Source: Cinnamomum chago (Eukaryota; Streptophyta; Magnoliopsida; Laurales; Lauraceae). Taken from it: a stretch of 64,000 nt of DNA. The stretch is taken from the NCBI GenBank assembly GCA_038049695.1, contig CP142454.1, positions 20,468,501-20,532,500 of the forward strand, in the 5' to 3' direction. A program made the position numbers and the translations under genes. This document shows positions 1 through 13,316 of this stretch, one piece after another; within the stretch, counting starts at the first letter, position 1, and the number at the start of each line of letters is the position of its first letter. The notes beneath the pieces were generated by a model. It made no database searches, had not been told where the DNA came from, and was given only the letters and a program-made list of their open reading frames with translations.

Positions 1-97
1 AGTAGAAACTTAAGCAGCAAATCTCTTAATAAAATACCTGCCCCTTTGCTTTTGCGTTCTTGTTTATATTTGTCTCAAGTGGTTTGTCTTGTTTTAG

Positions 98-1923
<1,826 letters not shown>

Positions 1924-2260
1924 GTCATAAAAGATATTATGCACATATCTGTTGGTTGTGCTTGCTGTTCTAGCTTCTGGTGAGTCTTCCTTTGTTGTGT
2001 TGTTGTATGTGCTCTGTAGCTTTTTCAGTTCTCAGATAAGTTTGATCTAGTTTCTGGGTGGGTGTTGCTTTGTTGTATCGTTATGAGAGTTGTGTGGACT
2101 TTTCCTTCTGTGAAGGCTAAGGAATCACTTCTTCTGTGTTCAGAACCATGTTGGTTGTTATGAATATTGCGGTGAGGTTTTTAGGAGATGATGTCAACTT
2201 TGGGCCTGTTTTGCCTCTGTTAAAATCCGCAAAAATGTACTGTGATATTACATCAATAAA
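1924..2260 (+). other. 3' untranslated region and poly(A) signal of the malic enzyme gene
   Basis: Untranslated sequence follows the TAA stop. A canonical AATAAA hexamer lies at 2255-2260, just before a long CT microsatellite. The true cleavage site is not visible from sequence. Confidence 0.55.
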
Positions 2261-2270
2261 AGTAGTTTAG

Positions 2271-2333
<63 letters not shown>
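2271..2333. repeat. (CT)n microsatellite
   Basis: About 31 uninterrupted CT units directly downstream of the malic enzyme poly(A) signal. Confidence 0.95.
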
Positions 2334-2335
<2 letters not shown>

Positions 2336-2416
2336 GCGCGTGTGAGACCATCTCAGATCCTCCCCTTCAAACCTCTGCGCGCGTGTGAGACCATCTCAGA
2401 TCCTCCCCTTCAAACA
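2331..2416. repeat. Two-copy 43-bp tandem repeat next to the CT tract
   Basis: A 43-bp unit beginning TCTGCGCGCG occurs twice head to tail (2331-2373 and 2374-2416) with almost no difference. A more diverged pair of about 100-bp repeats follows (around 2420 and 2520, both containing a GGTTGGATAAGA-like stretch). Confidence 0.85.
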
Positions 2417-4249
2417 CCTTCATGCACCATGACGGTTGGATAAGAGGGGCTTTGTATGGTATGACCTAGAATTAACTCTCTTTCTTGCCATCTAGGATTC
2501 CCTAAACAAGTCCCTCTTCAGCCACCTTCATGCATAGCGGATGGTTGGATAAGAAGGGCTTTGTATAGTATGATCAAGAATTACCTTGCATTTGATCATC
2601 AAAACTATATCATGTGGAGCTCTAATAAAATGGCAAAAAATTTCCTTCATTTGATGATCAAAACAGTATCATGTGGGGCCTTCAAATTAACACTTATGGT
2701 CTGTTTGGCAAGTCCTATATGTTTTTGAAGTATAGCTAATTGAGCTGGATCTATTTGAAATAAGGGATGTTTCATTTAGACCTTTTTACAATAGACTATT
2801 TGGCAAGTTTGATTCAATAAGAAAAAGAAAACTTGTCATATTTGAAAAAGTTCTATGAAAGTTATCTTGTATAGTAGTACATGGGTATTTGTCATAAAGT
2901 AAAAGTAGTACAGGTAAACTTGTCATATCATGTGTTATATAAGAAAACTTTTAATCTAGAAAAAAAAGAAAAAAAGTGTCTGCTTGCTTCAGACATGTCT
3001 ATTTGGAAAGTTTCCTTAAACATCCATTTGAACTTTGGCGAAACTGTCTAAAGCACCCAGAATATCTATTTGAATAGACACAAAAATAATACTTGCCAAA
3101 GAATTTGGTTAATTGATCATTCTGCACGGCCTTGATTCAGTGGATGATTTTTGCTTCACAATTTAATAGTTATGACTCACCATCAGCACCTCCACCATCG
3201 CCATCATCATTATCATCATCAAAGTTTTATCTCATCTATCTGGTTTCTCTTTGTGAATTCTACTCTTCCAGATGACATGACTCAGAGCTATGCTGCATTG
3301 TCTAAGGTTATGGTTACAAACTAAAATTTATACCATAAACTGAAATCTAGGCCATTGTAACCACATTCAATCCTATGACTATCTGTTGTACTATCCATAA
3401 TGCATATAGTCAGTCTGCAGTGGGCCTGAGAAGGTGGTTTAGGCTTCTAATAAGATTGTCACTTTTTCCTTAGTCATTAATTAGCTGTTGAGGGAGATGG
3501 AAAATAGTTTACTGATTGAAAAGGGAAAAAAAAGGAAATATTGACAGCCATTGCGTAACCCTTGAGTTAGAATTACTGCATGCCAGTGAAGATATAGGTT
3601 GGATAGCAGAAGTAATAGTAGGTTATTGACTAATGTGAGTATATGTTAACAGTTTACCTGTAATCATGAGAGGATCTCTGAAAGTTAGTTGATTAATGTG
3701 ATTCGAGGCTGCTTTTTAGTCTTGCTTCATCTCTCATATTTCCGCCTCAATTGTAGGACTGAAGTGATTTTCTGGAAATCCTTAACTACGAAAGGGAGCG
3801 GTGAACTTCTTTTGATAGTCTTATTTATTTTATGGTTTATCTAAGAATGTTTGTTAGAAACAAATGCTTTGATACGAGTTATTTTCAAGAAAGAAAGACC
3901 TCTTGGTGGTTTTCTTTATAGAATCCGAGAAGGACGAAAACATCTGTCTTCTATTGTCATAGAAATATCGAATCCAAGTGGGGGAAAAAAAAGAAGAGAG
4001 TTTGAATGCGTCTGATCATGTAAGACCACATTTTGGATAAGTTGCCAACTTCCAAGACTTCACACCCCCTTTGTAATCCTTAAGCATTCATAATGCATGT
4101 GCTTAAGGTGACAGAAAACAAACTAACGTATATGGAACAGGCAAAAGCTGAGGAGGAGGAGGAACCATTTCTCTCTATTCTCCTTGAAAGGAAAAAATAA
4201 CTTAATTAAAAAAGGACAATCCATGTCATGGTTGAATTTGAGGTTGAAG
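2417..4249. other. Intergenic stretch, no gene recognised
   Basis: AT-rich spacer. Around 2590-2680 a segment containing ATCATGTGG recurs in diverged tandem form. No open frame with family resemblance was seen on either strand. Confidence 0.5.
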
Positions 4250-4865
4250 CAGTGGCGAATCTAGGATTCAAAGTCATTGGGGGTACAAAAATAATGCGGG
4301 GTCGCTGCCCCCGGAAATGTTTTTTTGGTTATTTCTAAATGCACAAGGAGCAACCAGTGACAATTTTTTTTTTTGGAACATGCAATAGCAGTTGGATATA
4401 TTTAAACACACAAGGAGCAACCGAACATATAACATACAACAGAAACTAGAAAATAGATGTATAGTTTGTGACAGCCACTCGCAAAGAAATAATTAATTAA
4501 GCTCAAGAAAATTCATACACAAGTCAACTTTTCTAACTATTTTAGCTCAATGGGTTTCTCCTTTAAGGAGATTGCTCCGCTTTCCTAGAAGAGTTACGAC
4601 TCAACGATGACTACTGTTGATTTTCCTAAGCATTAGCCCTTGCAGGAGACTGAGAACGCGGTGATGTTACAAGAAAGTGATTAAAACAATTAAAATTGAG
4701 GAGGACAAGAATATGGAATATTTAAAGTTAATATTGGGCTACAAAAATCCATTGGAGGCCCAAAAAATTCATTGGGGGCTTTATGGAAAAAATTAGTGGG
4801 CCCCACTAAAATTAGAACTAAAATTTAGAAATCCACTGGGGGCCAATACACTGCATCCGCCACTG
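4250..4865. mobile_element. Non-autonomous hAT-type DNA transposon, 616 bp
   Basis: The ends form an imperfect terminal inverted repeat: CAGTGGCGAATCTAGG on the left, and CAGTGGCGGATGCAGTG when the right end is read on the minus strand. The element is flanked by a perfect 8-bp direct repeat GGTTGAAG (4242-4249 and 4866-4873). An 8-bp target duplication with a short CAGTGGCGGA-like inverted end is the hAT signature. No transposase frame is present, so it needs an autonomous partner. GGGGGC-rich subterminal sequence is visible near both ends. Confidence 0.85.
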
Positions 4866-5089
4866 GGTTGAAGGATGGGTGAGGTGTGTGGGAGTCGAGA
4901 TCCTTGAGGGGCTCTCACTCTACATATGCGTGAGACAACTGAACTCTACAGTGCAGCCCATCTATCAAAATCTAGACCATAGGTACCTAGTTCAGAGTTT
5001 GAATAATTTGGTTTGCATTTTCTAAGTTGACACTTATCCTAAAATGACAGAGGAGGTTCACTTGATTTGCTTTCCAATTTGTTTGATTC

Positions 5090-5575
5090 AGAGTTCGAGT
5101 TCAACAAGTTCAATGAGCTAATTCACCTGTGCCCAGGTTAAAAGTACATTATTAGGGTCATTTCTAAAATCCAAACCACTCAAATAGCTTGTTCTTTATA
5201 TTTACTCTTAATAGAAATTTTACTTTAACTGGAGTTGGGCCCACGTTCAGATTGATTATATGTAAAGCACATGGTTGAAATAAAAGTCAGTAAAATCCCA
5301 CGTTTACTGGTGATTAATCTTAAGGTGGGGCGACTCTGATTGGAGTGAGATATGATTAGCATTAATACAAAGGTGTGCAATACGAGTGACCGGGGTGTTT
5401 AGGTAGGCACAACTAATGGATTTATAAGACTTAAAAAGACTTACAGAACTTATGGAATTACATGAGATTAAGTTTGCTAATAGTTTGCAAATCGAACTGT
5501 GCATTGTTTGAAATGATTTATTCAGAGTTTGAAGGCCTAAAAAGTGAACTAGGTGATTATGATTTAGACTCTTTA
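5090..5575 (+). pseudogene. Relic homologous to intron 1 of the TauD-like oxygenase genes
   Basis: Collinear similarity by eye to copy D intron 1 (about 59870-60596), same strand. Shared blocks, in order: GAGCTAATTC...TGTGCC, AATCCAAAC, TGTTCTTT, GAGTTGGGC, ATCTTAAGGTGGGG, CTGATTGGAGT, TTTGCTAAT, GTTTGCAAATC and GAACTAGGT. No exon 1 or exon 2 coding sequence was recognised on either side. It is therefore either the stranded intron of a decayed extra gene copy or a dispersed repeat that the genes share. The MITE found at the equivalent point in D (60004-60229) is missing here. Confidence 0.55.
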
Positions 5576-7265
5576 AAATGTACACTCTCCTTTTACATGA
5601 GATGTATGTATATTTTACTCCAATAGAGGTTGATTTTGCGGTATGTACTTGCCTTAATAATCTTATACCAGTGAAGTGCTTATGTCCTACACTTTTGCAT
5701 AAGTAATTGGTGTGCCCCAATGTTATCAACCCATAATCTTTATATTCCAAATCGGACGATTCAGTAAACAACACAGCCTGATTTCCTTTTCTACATCTCA
5801 TTTCAGGCCAATCACATATGTTCTGATTTCTCTGAATACCAAAGAATTGACTGGACATGTCTAGATACATGAGGAATCCAGGGCCATATGTTATGATAAG
5901 TTTTGGGGCTTTGTGCTCTCACGCTTTCAGCATGTCAAAATAAGAATGATGGTCCACATGGGTAGTGGACTATTCAATTCACTCTCTCTCTCTCTGGGTG
6001 TGGCTGGTCCCCTTGTGGGTTCCTTATTCAATATAAAATTTTCAAGGTAGACAATCGATCCGTTGCTGTCTTTGGCTCTTTTCTTGTAAATTAGTCTTCC
6101 CCAGATATGTTTTATCTTTCTGTGATGTAAAAGTCTCAAGATTCTTGCAGATCCCAACTAAGATAATATACATATATTTTCCATGATAAAGCTTATCCTG
6201 GTATAAAACTAACAAGAAAAAAGTATAGTTTAAGTGGATATAGCCCTTATCTTTAGCAGCATCTTTCCGGGCTGGATATTATCCTCTACTCCATGCCAGC
6301 TGAAGCACTTTAGGATTGTAGCTGCAGTTCTCTTTTTTCTGATTGGGAAATGCACCATAGCCGTGGCAAAGATACTTCTCACCTAATAGCTGTCATGGGG
6401 TTAATCCCTGATCGTGCATCAAATAAATATGCTCTTCAATTTCTGAAAAAAAATGAAGCAAGGGGGGAAATGAACACCCAGCCAACACCCTAATAATTAT
6501 AATCTTTAGAGAGTAAATCTACTATCTACATCTCAATCTTATATCATTCACACTTTAACCTCTTTAATAATTTTTTTCGGTAGCCCATTTGATAAGGAAT
6601 TCCTACAAATTCAATTTCCATGATAACAAAAATGCATTCGTGGTGTTGTAAGTGGAAACACGTTTATGATGTTTATGATGGAGGAGATTGGACTTCCAGA
6701 TTTTCACTTTCATTGGAAAAATGTGGTTTTCATTTTTTTTTTCCATTAAATGGCTTGTACCAAAAGAGCAATGTGCATGGAGGCTCTCATAGAAATTGCT
6801 GCTGCCGAGTGCTTCATTTGATTTCTATCGATCCATGTGGGCCACATTGTTACTCCATGATCAAGGAAGCTAGAGTTAAGCTATTATATGTGTTTTATGT
6901 TTTTTTTCTAAATGTGCTAAACTCAGATATATGGACGAAATGATCAAGGAAAAGTGAGCTCCATATGATCAACAGATGGTGACATCAGGAAGAGTCCCAT
7001 ACCAAGTGATCATTACACTTCTATGAAAATCTAATAGGGATTCATTGACTGATTGAATTTCCTACTTTGGCTGGTGATTTATTCAGTCCAAGCAGATTGC
7101 AAACGGCAGAACTTTGGGAATTTGGAAGGTCACAATATTGAGTTGACTATAAGGTCCTAGGAGGACCTCTCACATGATGAGTGCTTTCTGGGTACTTGCA
7201 TGATGGGCACTGGATACCTTTTCATTCATCTGTCCACCGAACCACCTCTTGATGGGTCATAAAAT
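5576..7265. other. Intergenic stretch, no gene recognised
   Basis: AT-rich spacer with a short CT run near 5980. The open frames here are short, low complexity and without family motifs. Around 6590-6640 there is GGAATTCCTACAAATTCAATTTCC, reminiscent of the ends of the MITE family described below, but no second end was located. Confidence 0.4.
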
Positions 7266-7282
7266 AATGGGGCATTTGTTTT

Positions 7283-7501
7283 TTTTTTTTTTTTTTTTTA
7301 AACCCAGACATGGTGCGGGGACTCAAGAGAGATCTCCGCACATACACGAAAAAATAACCCATATAAACCGAAAGAAGGCCCGTACAAGTGAAAAAGAAGA
7401 AGTCCATGCAAGGGGGAAGAGGTCGTGTATTTCGGGTTCAAACAATGGATAAGCATGTAAGAACCACAACCACTTACCGAAGAACTAAGTGGCCATTCTC
7501 G
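7283..7501 (-). mobile_element. SINE retroposon, minus strand, about 219 bp
   Basis: The insert is bounded by a 17-bp direct repeat AATGGGGCATTTGTTTT (7266-7282 and 7502-7518). On the plus strand it begins with a long T run, which is the poly(A) tail of a minus-strand retroposon. Near its 5' end on the minus strand are RNA polymerase III promoter-like boxes: an A-box-like GGTAAGTGG and a B-box-like GTTTGAACCC. Long target duplication, A tail and internal promoter together define a SINE. The family was not identified. Confidence 0.8.
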
Positions 7502-7518
7502 AATGGGGCATTTGTTTT

Positions 7519-8228
7519 ATAGGATTTCTTGATGAAAATTCTAGTGGTTCGGCACGATAGAGGTTGTTTCCAAGATTTAGAATCCCCTATTTAGTTTATG
7601 AATTTCAAAATATCTAACCTTGTGAATCGACTACTTTTGCTTCTAAAATTCTCTAAATTCAAGGTTCTAAAATGCTGTGGAACATTTGTGAATGCAACTA
7701 GGATCTCTGATCCTAGCTAGGGTCCATCTCCCTAGCAGCAGTCCCAAGGTGTCACGTAGAAGAGTTGCCTGGACTATTGGATTGAAAGATTAGTAAAAGT
7801 AATCCAATATAGTTGATTAGCAATGTGACAAAATTGAGCACCTGTAGCATTTAATGTGGAGCACAATCGAAGGTCAGAGACCTGTCAATCCATATCATTG
7901 GAAGATATCAGTCTCTCTCGCTGGAACACCATCAAGCAACGTGTTGCATGTTGACGTGTTCGTCGCTTCGTGAAGGACAAAGGTTGTCATCTGATGAACA
8001 TTTTGCTTTTTACCACCAGTCTATGATCCTGCTGCATCATTTTCTTTTTTTCTTTTTCTTTTTTAATGTTTCTGCTACATCGTTTTCTCATTGGGTCATT
8101 CTCAGAATCGTGAGTCTAGCTATTTTTTTTGGGAAACTTTTAAAAAAAGTATGACATTTTTTGACTCGTTTTCAAATAAGTATATAAATATTTGAATATT
8201 TAAAAAAGTATATATGTTTTTTTTCTCT
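7519..8228. other. Intergenic stretch, no gene recognised
   Basis: Spacer between the SINE and the Mutator-like element. I saw no coding sequence or clear repeat boundary. Confidence 0.4.
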
Positions 8229-8939
8229 GAGAAAGCTTAAAAAAAAAAAAAAATGATCCTAGATGACCACTAACAAAATGAGGTACCCATAGTTTTTATA
8301 CAACGGAACTGATATTCCCGCCAAAATATTTATTTTTTAAATCTTTTTTCAACAAGCGACGACGTCGTCACTAATTCGTCAGCGTTGACGTCGTCGCTAA
8401 TTCGTCAAATCTGCCTCTTCTTTGACCTTTATCATCTGCGATTGCTGATTTTTAATACCAAAATGAATCAGAACAAAATTCTCTCACAACATTGAATATT
8501 TCTTGTAGAGGTTGCCGATCTGCATTAACGAGGTAGACATAGCAAAGTTTAACCTTCTTTCATACGTTATCTACTATAGAGCATGAGTTTCATGTTTACT
8601 TTTCGGGAAAAGTTCATTAGGGTTTTGATATATGATTTATCATTTGATTATCTTTGTTGTATGATAATTTTTGGGTGGCTAAATCATTAAAGTAAGGACC
8701 TTTTGAGGAAGGAGAAAAGGAAATCGTCTGACAAAGGGGGAAAACGATGGGAGGAAGAAGGGGAAAATGGGGTTCTGTTGCAATTGGTATGAGTTTGAAT
8801 GCGACGACGTCGTAACACGTTTAAATCTTTAATAAAAAAAAACAGAAGTGGTCATATGGAACCACTTCCGTGCTATATTGACTAATGACATATTTTTCGG
8901 TCAGTGACCATTTAGGGTCCTTTTTTTGGTAGTTTTCTC
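8229..8939. mobile_element. Mutator-like non-autonomous element, about 711 bp
   Basis: Long imperfect terminal inverted repeats. The left end reads GAGAAAGCT, an A run, then GATCCTAGATGACCACTAAC. The right end on the minus strand reads GAGAAAACTACC, an A run, then GGACCCTAAATGGTCACTGAC. Similarity continues inward past ACGGAA. A GAGAAA/GGGAAA start with long inverted repeats suits MULEs. The T-rich flanks prevented me from reading a clean 9-bp target duplication. Inside, GACGTCGTC-type palindromic blocks lie at 8355-8405, with one more near 8800. No transposase frame was seen. Confidence 0.55.
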
Positions 8940-9733
8940 TTCTTCTTTTTTTCAAAATTTTGTCAATCAAGTTTTTTTCCATCAACTGTTGAGAAATGAA
9001 AAAAACACAATTCTATTATGAACGATCTTTATCTTTTTTTTTTATCCTTTTTCTTTCTTAAAACTGGTCATTTTGATTTTGATGATCACAATAAAGCTAG
9101 TTTTTTTAGTAACTTGAAATCTCATTTTTTGACCATGTATGCATGAAGGCAATTGAAGTGGGTCCTACTAGTTCATTTGGATTGGACCTGATTATTTTTC
9201 CTAATATAATTTATTAAAGAAAATTTCTAAAAAATGATATAAAGGTATTTTTATCACTACTTATAATTTTTTTTGATGGAGAGGACTTAATTGAAAGATT
9301 TATGGGAAATTCTTTTACTCTCTTGAAATATTCAATTCTTCATGTACTTATTTGAAAGTGAGTTAATTTTCTTTTATCTTTTTGAGAATTTCCCTTTATG
9401 TTTTTAAGATTTCTTTTGGGAAGACAGTTGACCCAATCTCTAGCATTGGACTATATAATGAATAATGCGATTAATATAACTATATATAAATATTAGTCAT
9501 ATTACTTATTATAAAGTCAATCTTACAACCAGTGTTAGTACTACTAGGAAATCTGAATCACAGGGCCCACTGTGAAGAAGAAATGGATTTCTCAAGGGAC
9601 CAATATAAATAAAATTAAAAATATCTAATGTAAGATTTAGAAGGTTTCTGAAATTTTAGAGGGGGCTACGGCCACCCCCAACCGCCTAAGTTTTGCCGTG
9701 CTTACAACCGTGGCCCCAACCGCCTAAGTTTTG
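8940..9733. other. Intergenic stretch with a short tandem duplication at its right end
   Basis: AT-rich spacer. From about 9680 the phrase CCAACCGCCTAAGTTTTG occurs twice, first followed by CCGTGCTTACAAC. The second copy is interrupted by the solo LTR and resumes after it at 11836. The GGGGGCTACGGCCACCCCC stretch just before looks like the decayed end of a transposon. Confidence 0.5.
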
Positions 9734-11835
9734 TGTTGAGTTCATGAATTTGCACAATTACGCATCATATTAAGATGAATTAGAGATTTAATTGGGTGAA
9801 TTGCATCATTATTCATCTAATTTCATCAATTCATGCATTTTCACCTAGGAATCTAATTTTTCATACTTTCATACATTTTCTGCATTAACTTAGACTGTTT
9901 TGCAAATTTTCTCCGAAGAGTCCCAATTGGAGTAGAACTCTGTCCGGATGGGTCCCGCTTCAATATGGGCTCTTCACTATTTAATGTGTTAAATTAGAAT
10001 GTGCAGAAAATGAGAATTGCAGACCTCTGTTACGGAGCCCACTTTCAAGCACATTGTCATCCTGAGCCCTGCATTGTTGAATTGAAGTAAATTGAAGAAT
10101 TCACCATATGGGTCCACACACAAGCCATATGCAAATAAATCAAAGGAGGGGTCCACTCATCATGTCACTTGAAGAATCCTAACTACAGTAGAAGACTTCT
10201 CATAGGGCCCACTATTCAAACAGATGAAATGTCTCACATGGCAGGGTCCACAGTGGTTGCAAATTTGAAATTATTAATGGATAATTCAAAGAGTATCATT
10301 CTGATTAGAACAAAAGAAGAAGAGTTTGAATCATCCACATCTGATGTCCTTTCAAAGAAGAAAGTTGTATAGAGATAGAATCCATTGCAAATCAAATTTT
10401 AAAAGTTAATCCCGTTTTTCTCAGGACAACTAATCTTCAAATGGCCATAACTTTCAATCCGACCGTCGGATCGATGAAATTTACCTACCTTTGGAAAGCT
10501 TATTCAAAGTAGATATCCGTGGAGCCCAAGAACGTGCAAATCAGAGCTATATTGACAAAGTTATGAGTTCGGAGATTTTCATATTCATTTTTAGACGGGA
10601 TTGCAAATTAAATCCACACCATTTGCCAAAGCTTTGCTACAAATTCAATTTCAGATTTGAACTTATCAAAGAGAGTGGGCCATAGCATGGGAAATTTCCA
10701 AGAGAAGAGAATTTAAGAGGAAGTCCTTGTTGGCTAGGGAATCTAACTAAGCAAGTCTTGTCCAAAAAGTTAACATCTCTCCAAAAGTTACTAAGAAACT
10801 CACCTTAACTTGGAAAGCAAGAAGAAGACTTACCAAAGGAGGAAGATTCTTTTGCTAAAAAAGAGGATCTAGAGAGAAAGAATAGGTAGCTCATGCCCTA
10901 TTTAAAGAAGGCTTTGGATGTCAAAGGGAGGAACCCTCTTCTCCAAAAGAATTGTCTCACGTGGAACTCTCTCTCTCTCCCTCATATATTCCCTTCTTTA
11001 TTTCTTCTTTTCCAATTTTTAGCTAGTTTCTTTTCTCTTTTATTCTTTTGGTGGCCTTGGGCCATGTCCAAGGATTTATTTTGAAGGAGAATCTTTGTGA
11101 AGGAGAAGTTGTAGTTGCCATGAAGTATTCAATGAAAATCATATCTTTTGCAATGGCTGGCTAGATTTCTGGATTGGAGCACACAGATGAAGTTAAGTAG
11201 ATTTTTAATTTAATCTATGTTATTTTTCTATTACCATTTTGTCTCTTTTAAATGCATGCTCTATTAGAATAATAGATCTGTCTTTATGCCTTAGGCAACC
11301 TCTGTTTTGATTTCTAATGAAAATAATTTGATGATTTATACTTATTTTGATAGATTATGCTTAGGGCTGAGATCCTTTGATAGTTTATGCTTAATTTGAT
11401 GAGTCATGCTTATGATTTTTCATTCTTTTATGAGGTGAAGGAGGTCTTGGGTTGTAAATTTATTCTTTTTAAAAATTGATTTTTGCGAAAGACAAATCCT
11501 CCGGATCCGAAACATTGATTTGTTTCTGATCTGAGTTATTTTGAGACAAATAGTAGAATAATTGCATGGATGGATTAATTATCTTGCTTAGTGGATTCTG
11601 GATGCTCTGATCTGTTTTATTTATTTGATTGGTTTGTGTTTTGAATTTTGTCTAGTTTTTCTTACATCTCAATTATTTATTAATCCTTAATTTAAAAAAA
11701 TAAAATAAAATAAATTCAGATTTTTAAATTTTAACTTAGTAGTGCTCCTTGTGGGATCGACCTGTAATTGCCACTATCTCAACAAGATAACTGTGCACTT
11801 GCAGTAATTTTAATGGATTGATTTAATTCACATCA
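9734..11835 (+). mobile_element. Solo LTR, 2.1 kb, probably of a Ty3/gypsy-type retrotransposon
   Basis: Starts TGTTGAGTTC and ends TTCACATCA (TG...CA termini). It is flanked by a 5-bp duplication TTTTG (9729-9733 and 11836-11840). Removing it rejoins a tandem duplicate of the flanking sequence, which confirms both borders. No internal domain, gag-pol frame or second LTR was seen, so it is a solo LTR left by LTR-LTR recombination. A TATTTAAAG box lies near 10900. The terminal phrase CTCCTTGTGGGATCGACC (about 11744) resembles the 3' end of LTRs in plant Ty3/gypsy elements, which is from memory and supports the plus orientation. Confidence 0.8.
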
Positions 11836-11840
11836 TTTTG

Positions 11841-13120
11841 CCGTGCTTACAACATGGTTAACTCTTGTTGGTGTAAAATTTAAAAATAATCCATCCATCA
11901 CTTTGGAGTTTCACTCTTTTAAATAAGAGATTAAAAGAGTTTTTAGACTCTCTCATCTCATCCATCCTTTTTATTAGTGCTAAAAAAATACAACCATTTC
12001 TCTTGTTGTTAATAATCACCCAAAACTCAACCCAATGAGACTTGAAAGTTCAGTGATATATAATTCACATATTTGGGCTCTAATTTTCATCTGCCCCATA
12101 TTTGGGGCATTTCAATTTTGGAGGATTTGACTCTACTTCTCTTAGAATGGGTAGAGGGTAAAATCAGATACCAAACACTTTAATTTTTCCAATAATCGAT
12201 TTAGACATTTAGACAAGTAGATATAAGAAATAGAAATGCCAAACATGTACTAAATCAAGATAAAGAAATATCAGATAATAAACTGTAGATGTTTGGATTT
12301 TACATGTGATGTGAAATGGCTACTTTCATGGAAAGGAAGGTATCTTTTATCTTATCTCATCCTAAACAAATGCCGAATATGCCCTCATCAAGTCAATCGC
12401 ACCAAAAAGCAGTCTTGCGTTCACATGCTAAAAAGGACAAATGCAGTAGATAGAAAATGTCTCTTATGAATGAGATTTCATCAGATTTTCCTATACCCAT
12501 TTCAAAGCTGTTTTTTCTTGCAACTCGATCTAAATGTAAAAGTGTCGGTAGATGGTAAAAACACATAAAAACTAAATACATATGGTGGTGTAAAAAATTG
12601 GTGTTTTGAAATTCACATTTTCAATACGTATGTATTGAAATGCAAACAAACATTGATTTTGCATAGGGAATCATTATATAGTTGGTTACACCTGCATTGA
12701 TAAATGGGTATTTGGGTATTGTGATTTGCACTGGATAACTTGTATTAATAGCTATCTAATATCTATATTCGGATGGAGATGCGGAAGACAGTCCTCCTTT
12801 CCCCTTTAAACTTGTTCAAAGTAGGCGCTCTTTTAACCAAACAAACCTGAGACTCATTGATCCCTGTGACTATCTCGGAAAGTAAATTCATCCTAAACCC
12901 ATGCCCCCTAAAATTAAGCTCAGCCACACATCTCAATCTCACAAACCCAAACCCTCCGAAACCGGTATTCAAATTCAAAACACGTATCCTAATCGAACAC
13001 GGCAGCATCTCCTAATTTCCAATCAAATCCAACAACAACACAAGCAGAAAAAAATCACAAGTGGCATTTCCCGTAATAACTGACACAAGCATGCCCTGTA
13101 TAAGACATCTTCCGTTTTTC
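11841..13120. other. Intergenic stretch upstream of the MYB gene
   Basis: AT-rich. Around 12600-12660 the phrase ATTGAAATGCAAACAAACA matches one end of the GGCCTGTTTGTTTGCATT MITE family. No matching opposite end was found. Short open frames near 12763-13083 lie in the presumed promoter and show no family motif. Confidence 0.4.
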
Positions 13121-13124
13121 CCAA

Positions 13125-13131
13125 TATAAAT
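13125..13131 (+). promoter_or_regulatory. Candidate TATA box of the MYB gene
   Basis: TATAAAT about 190 bp upstream of the ATG. It is followed by a CTT/CTTCTTC-rich, ATG-free leader, typical of a plant 5' untranslated region. Position inferred only. Confidence 0.45.
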
Positions 13132-13316
13132 TCCCATAGACACGTCTGCTCTTTTTAAAATTATTATCATTTCTTCTTCTTCTTCTTCTAAAAACGAAGA
13201 AACAAAGAACGATAAAAATCGTCTTCGTCTTCGTGGTCGTCTTCTTCTTCTTCCATTTCCTTTTCCTTTGGAAGGAGAAAAAGAGTAGGTGGTCGAGCTG
13301 GACGAGTCGACCCGTC

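Noticed and set aside
2271..2333. CT tract as a regulatory element
   Set aside because: It lies after the poly(A) signal of one gene and far from the next start; simple microsatellite is enough.
5304..5870. 188-residue minus-strand frame
   Set aside because: It overlaps the intron-derived relic and spacer, has no recognisable domain and no splice partner.
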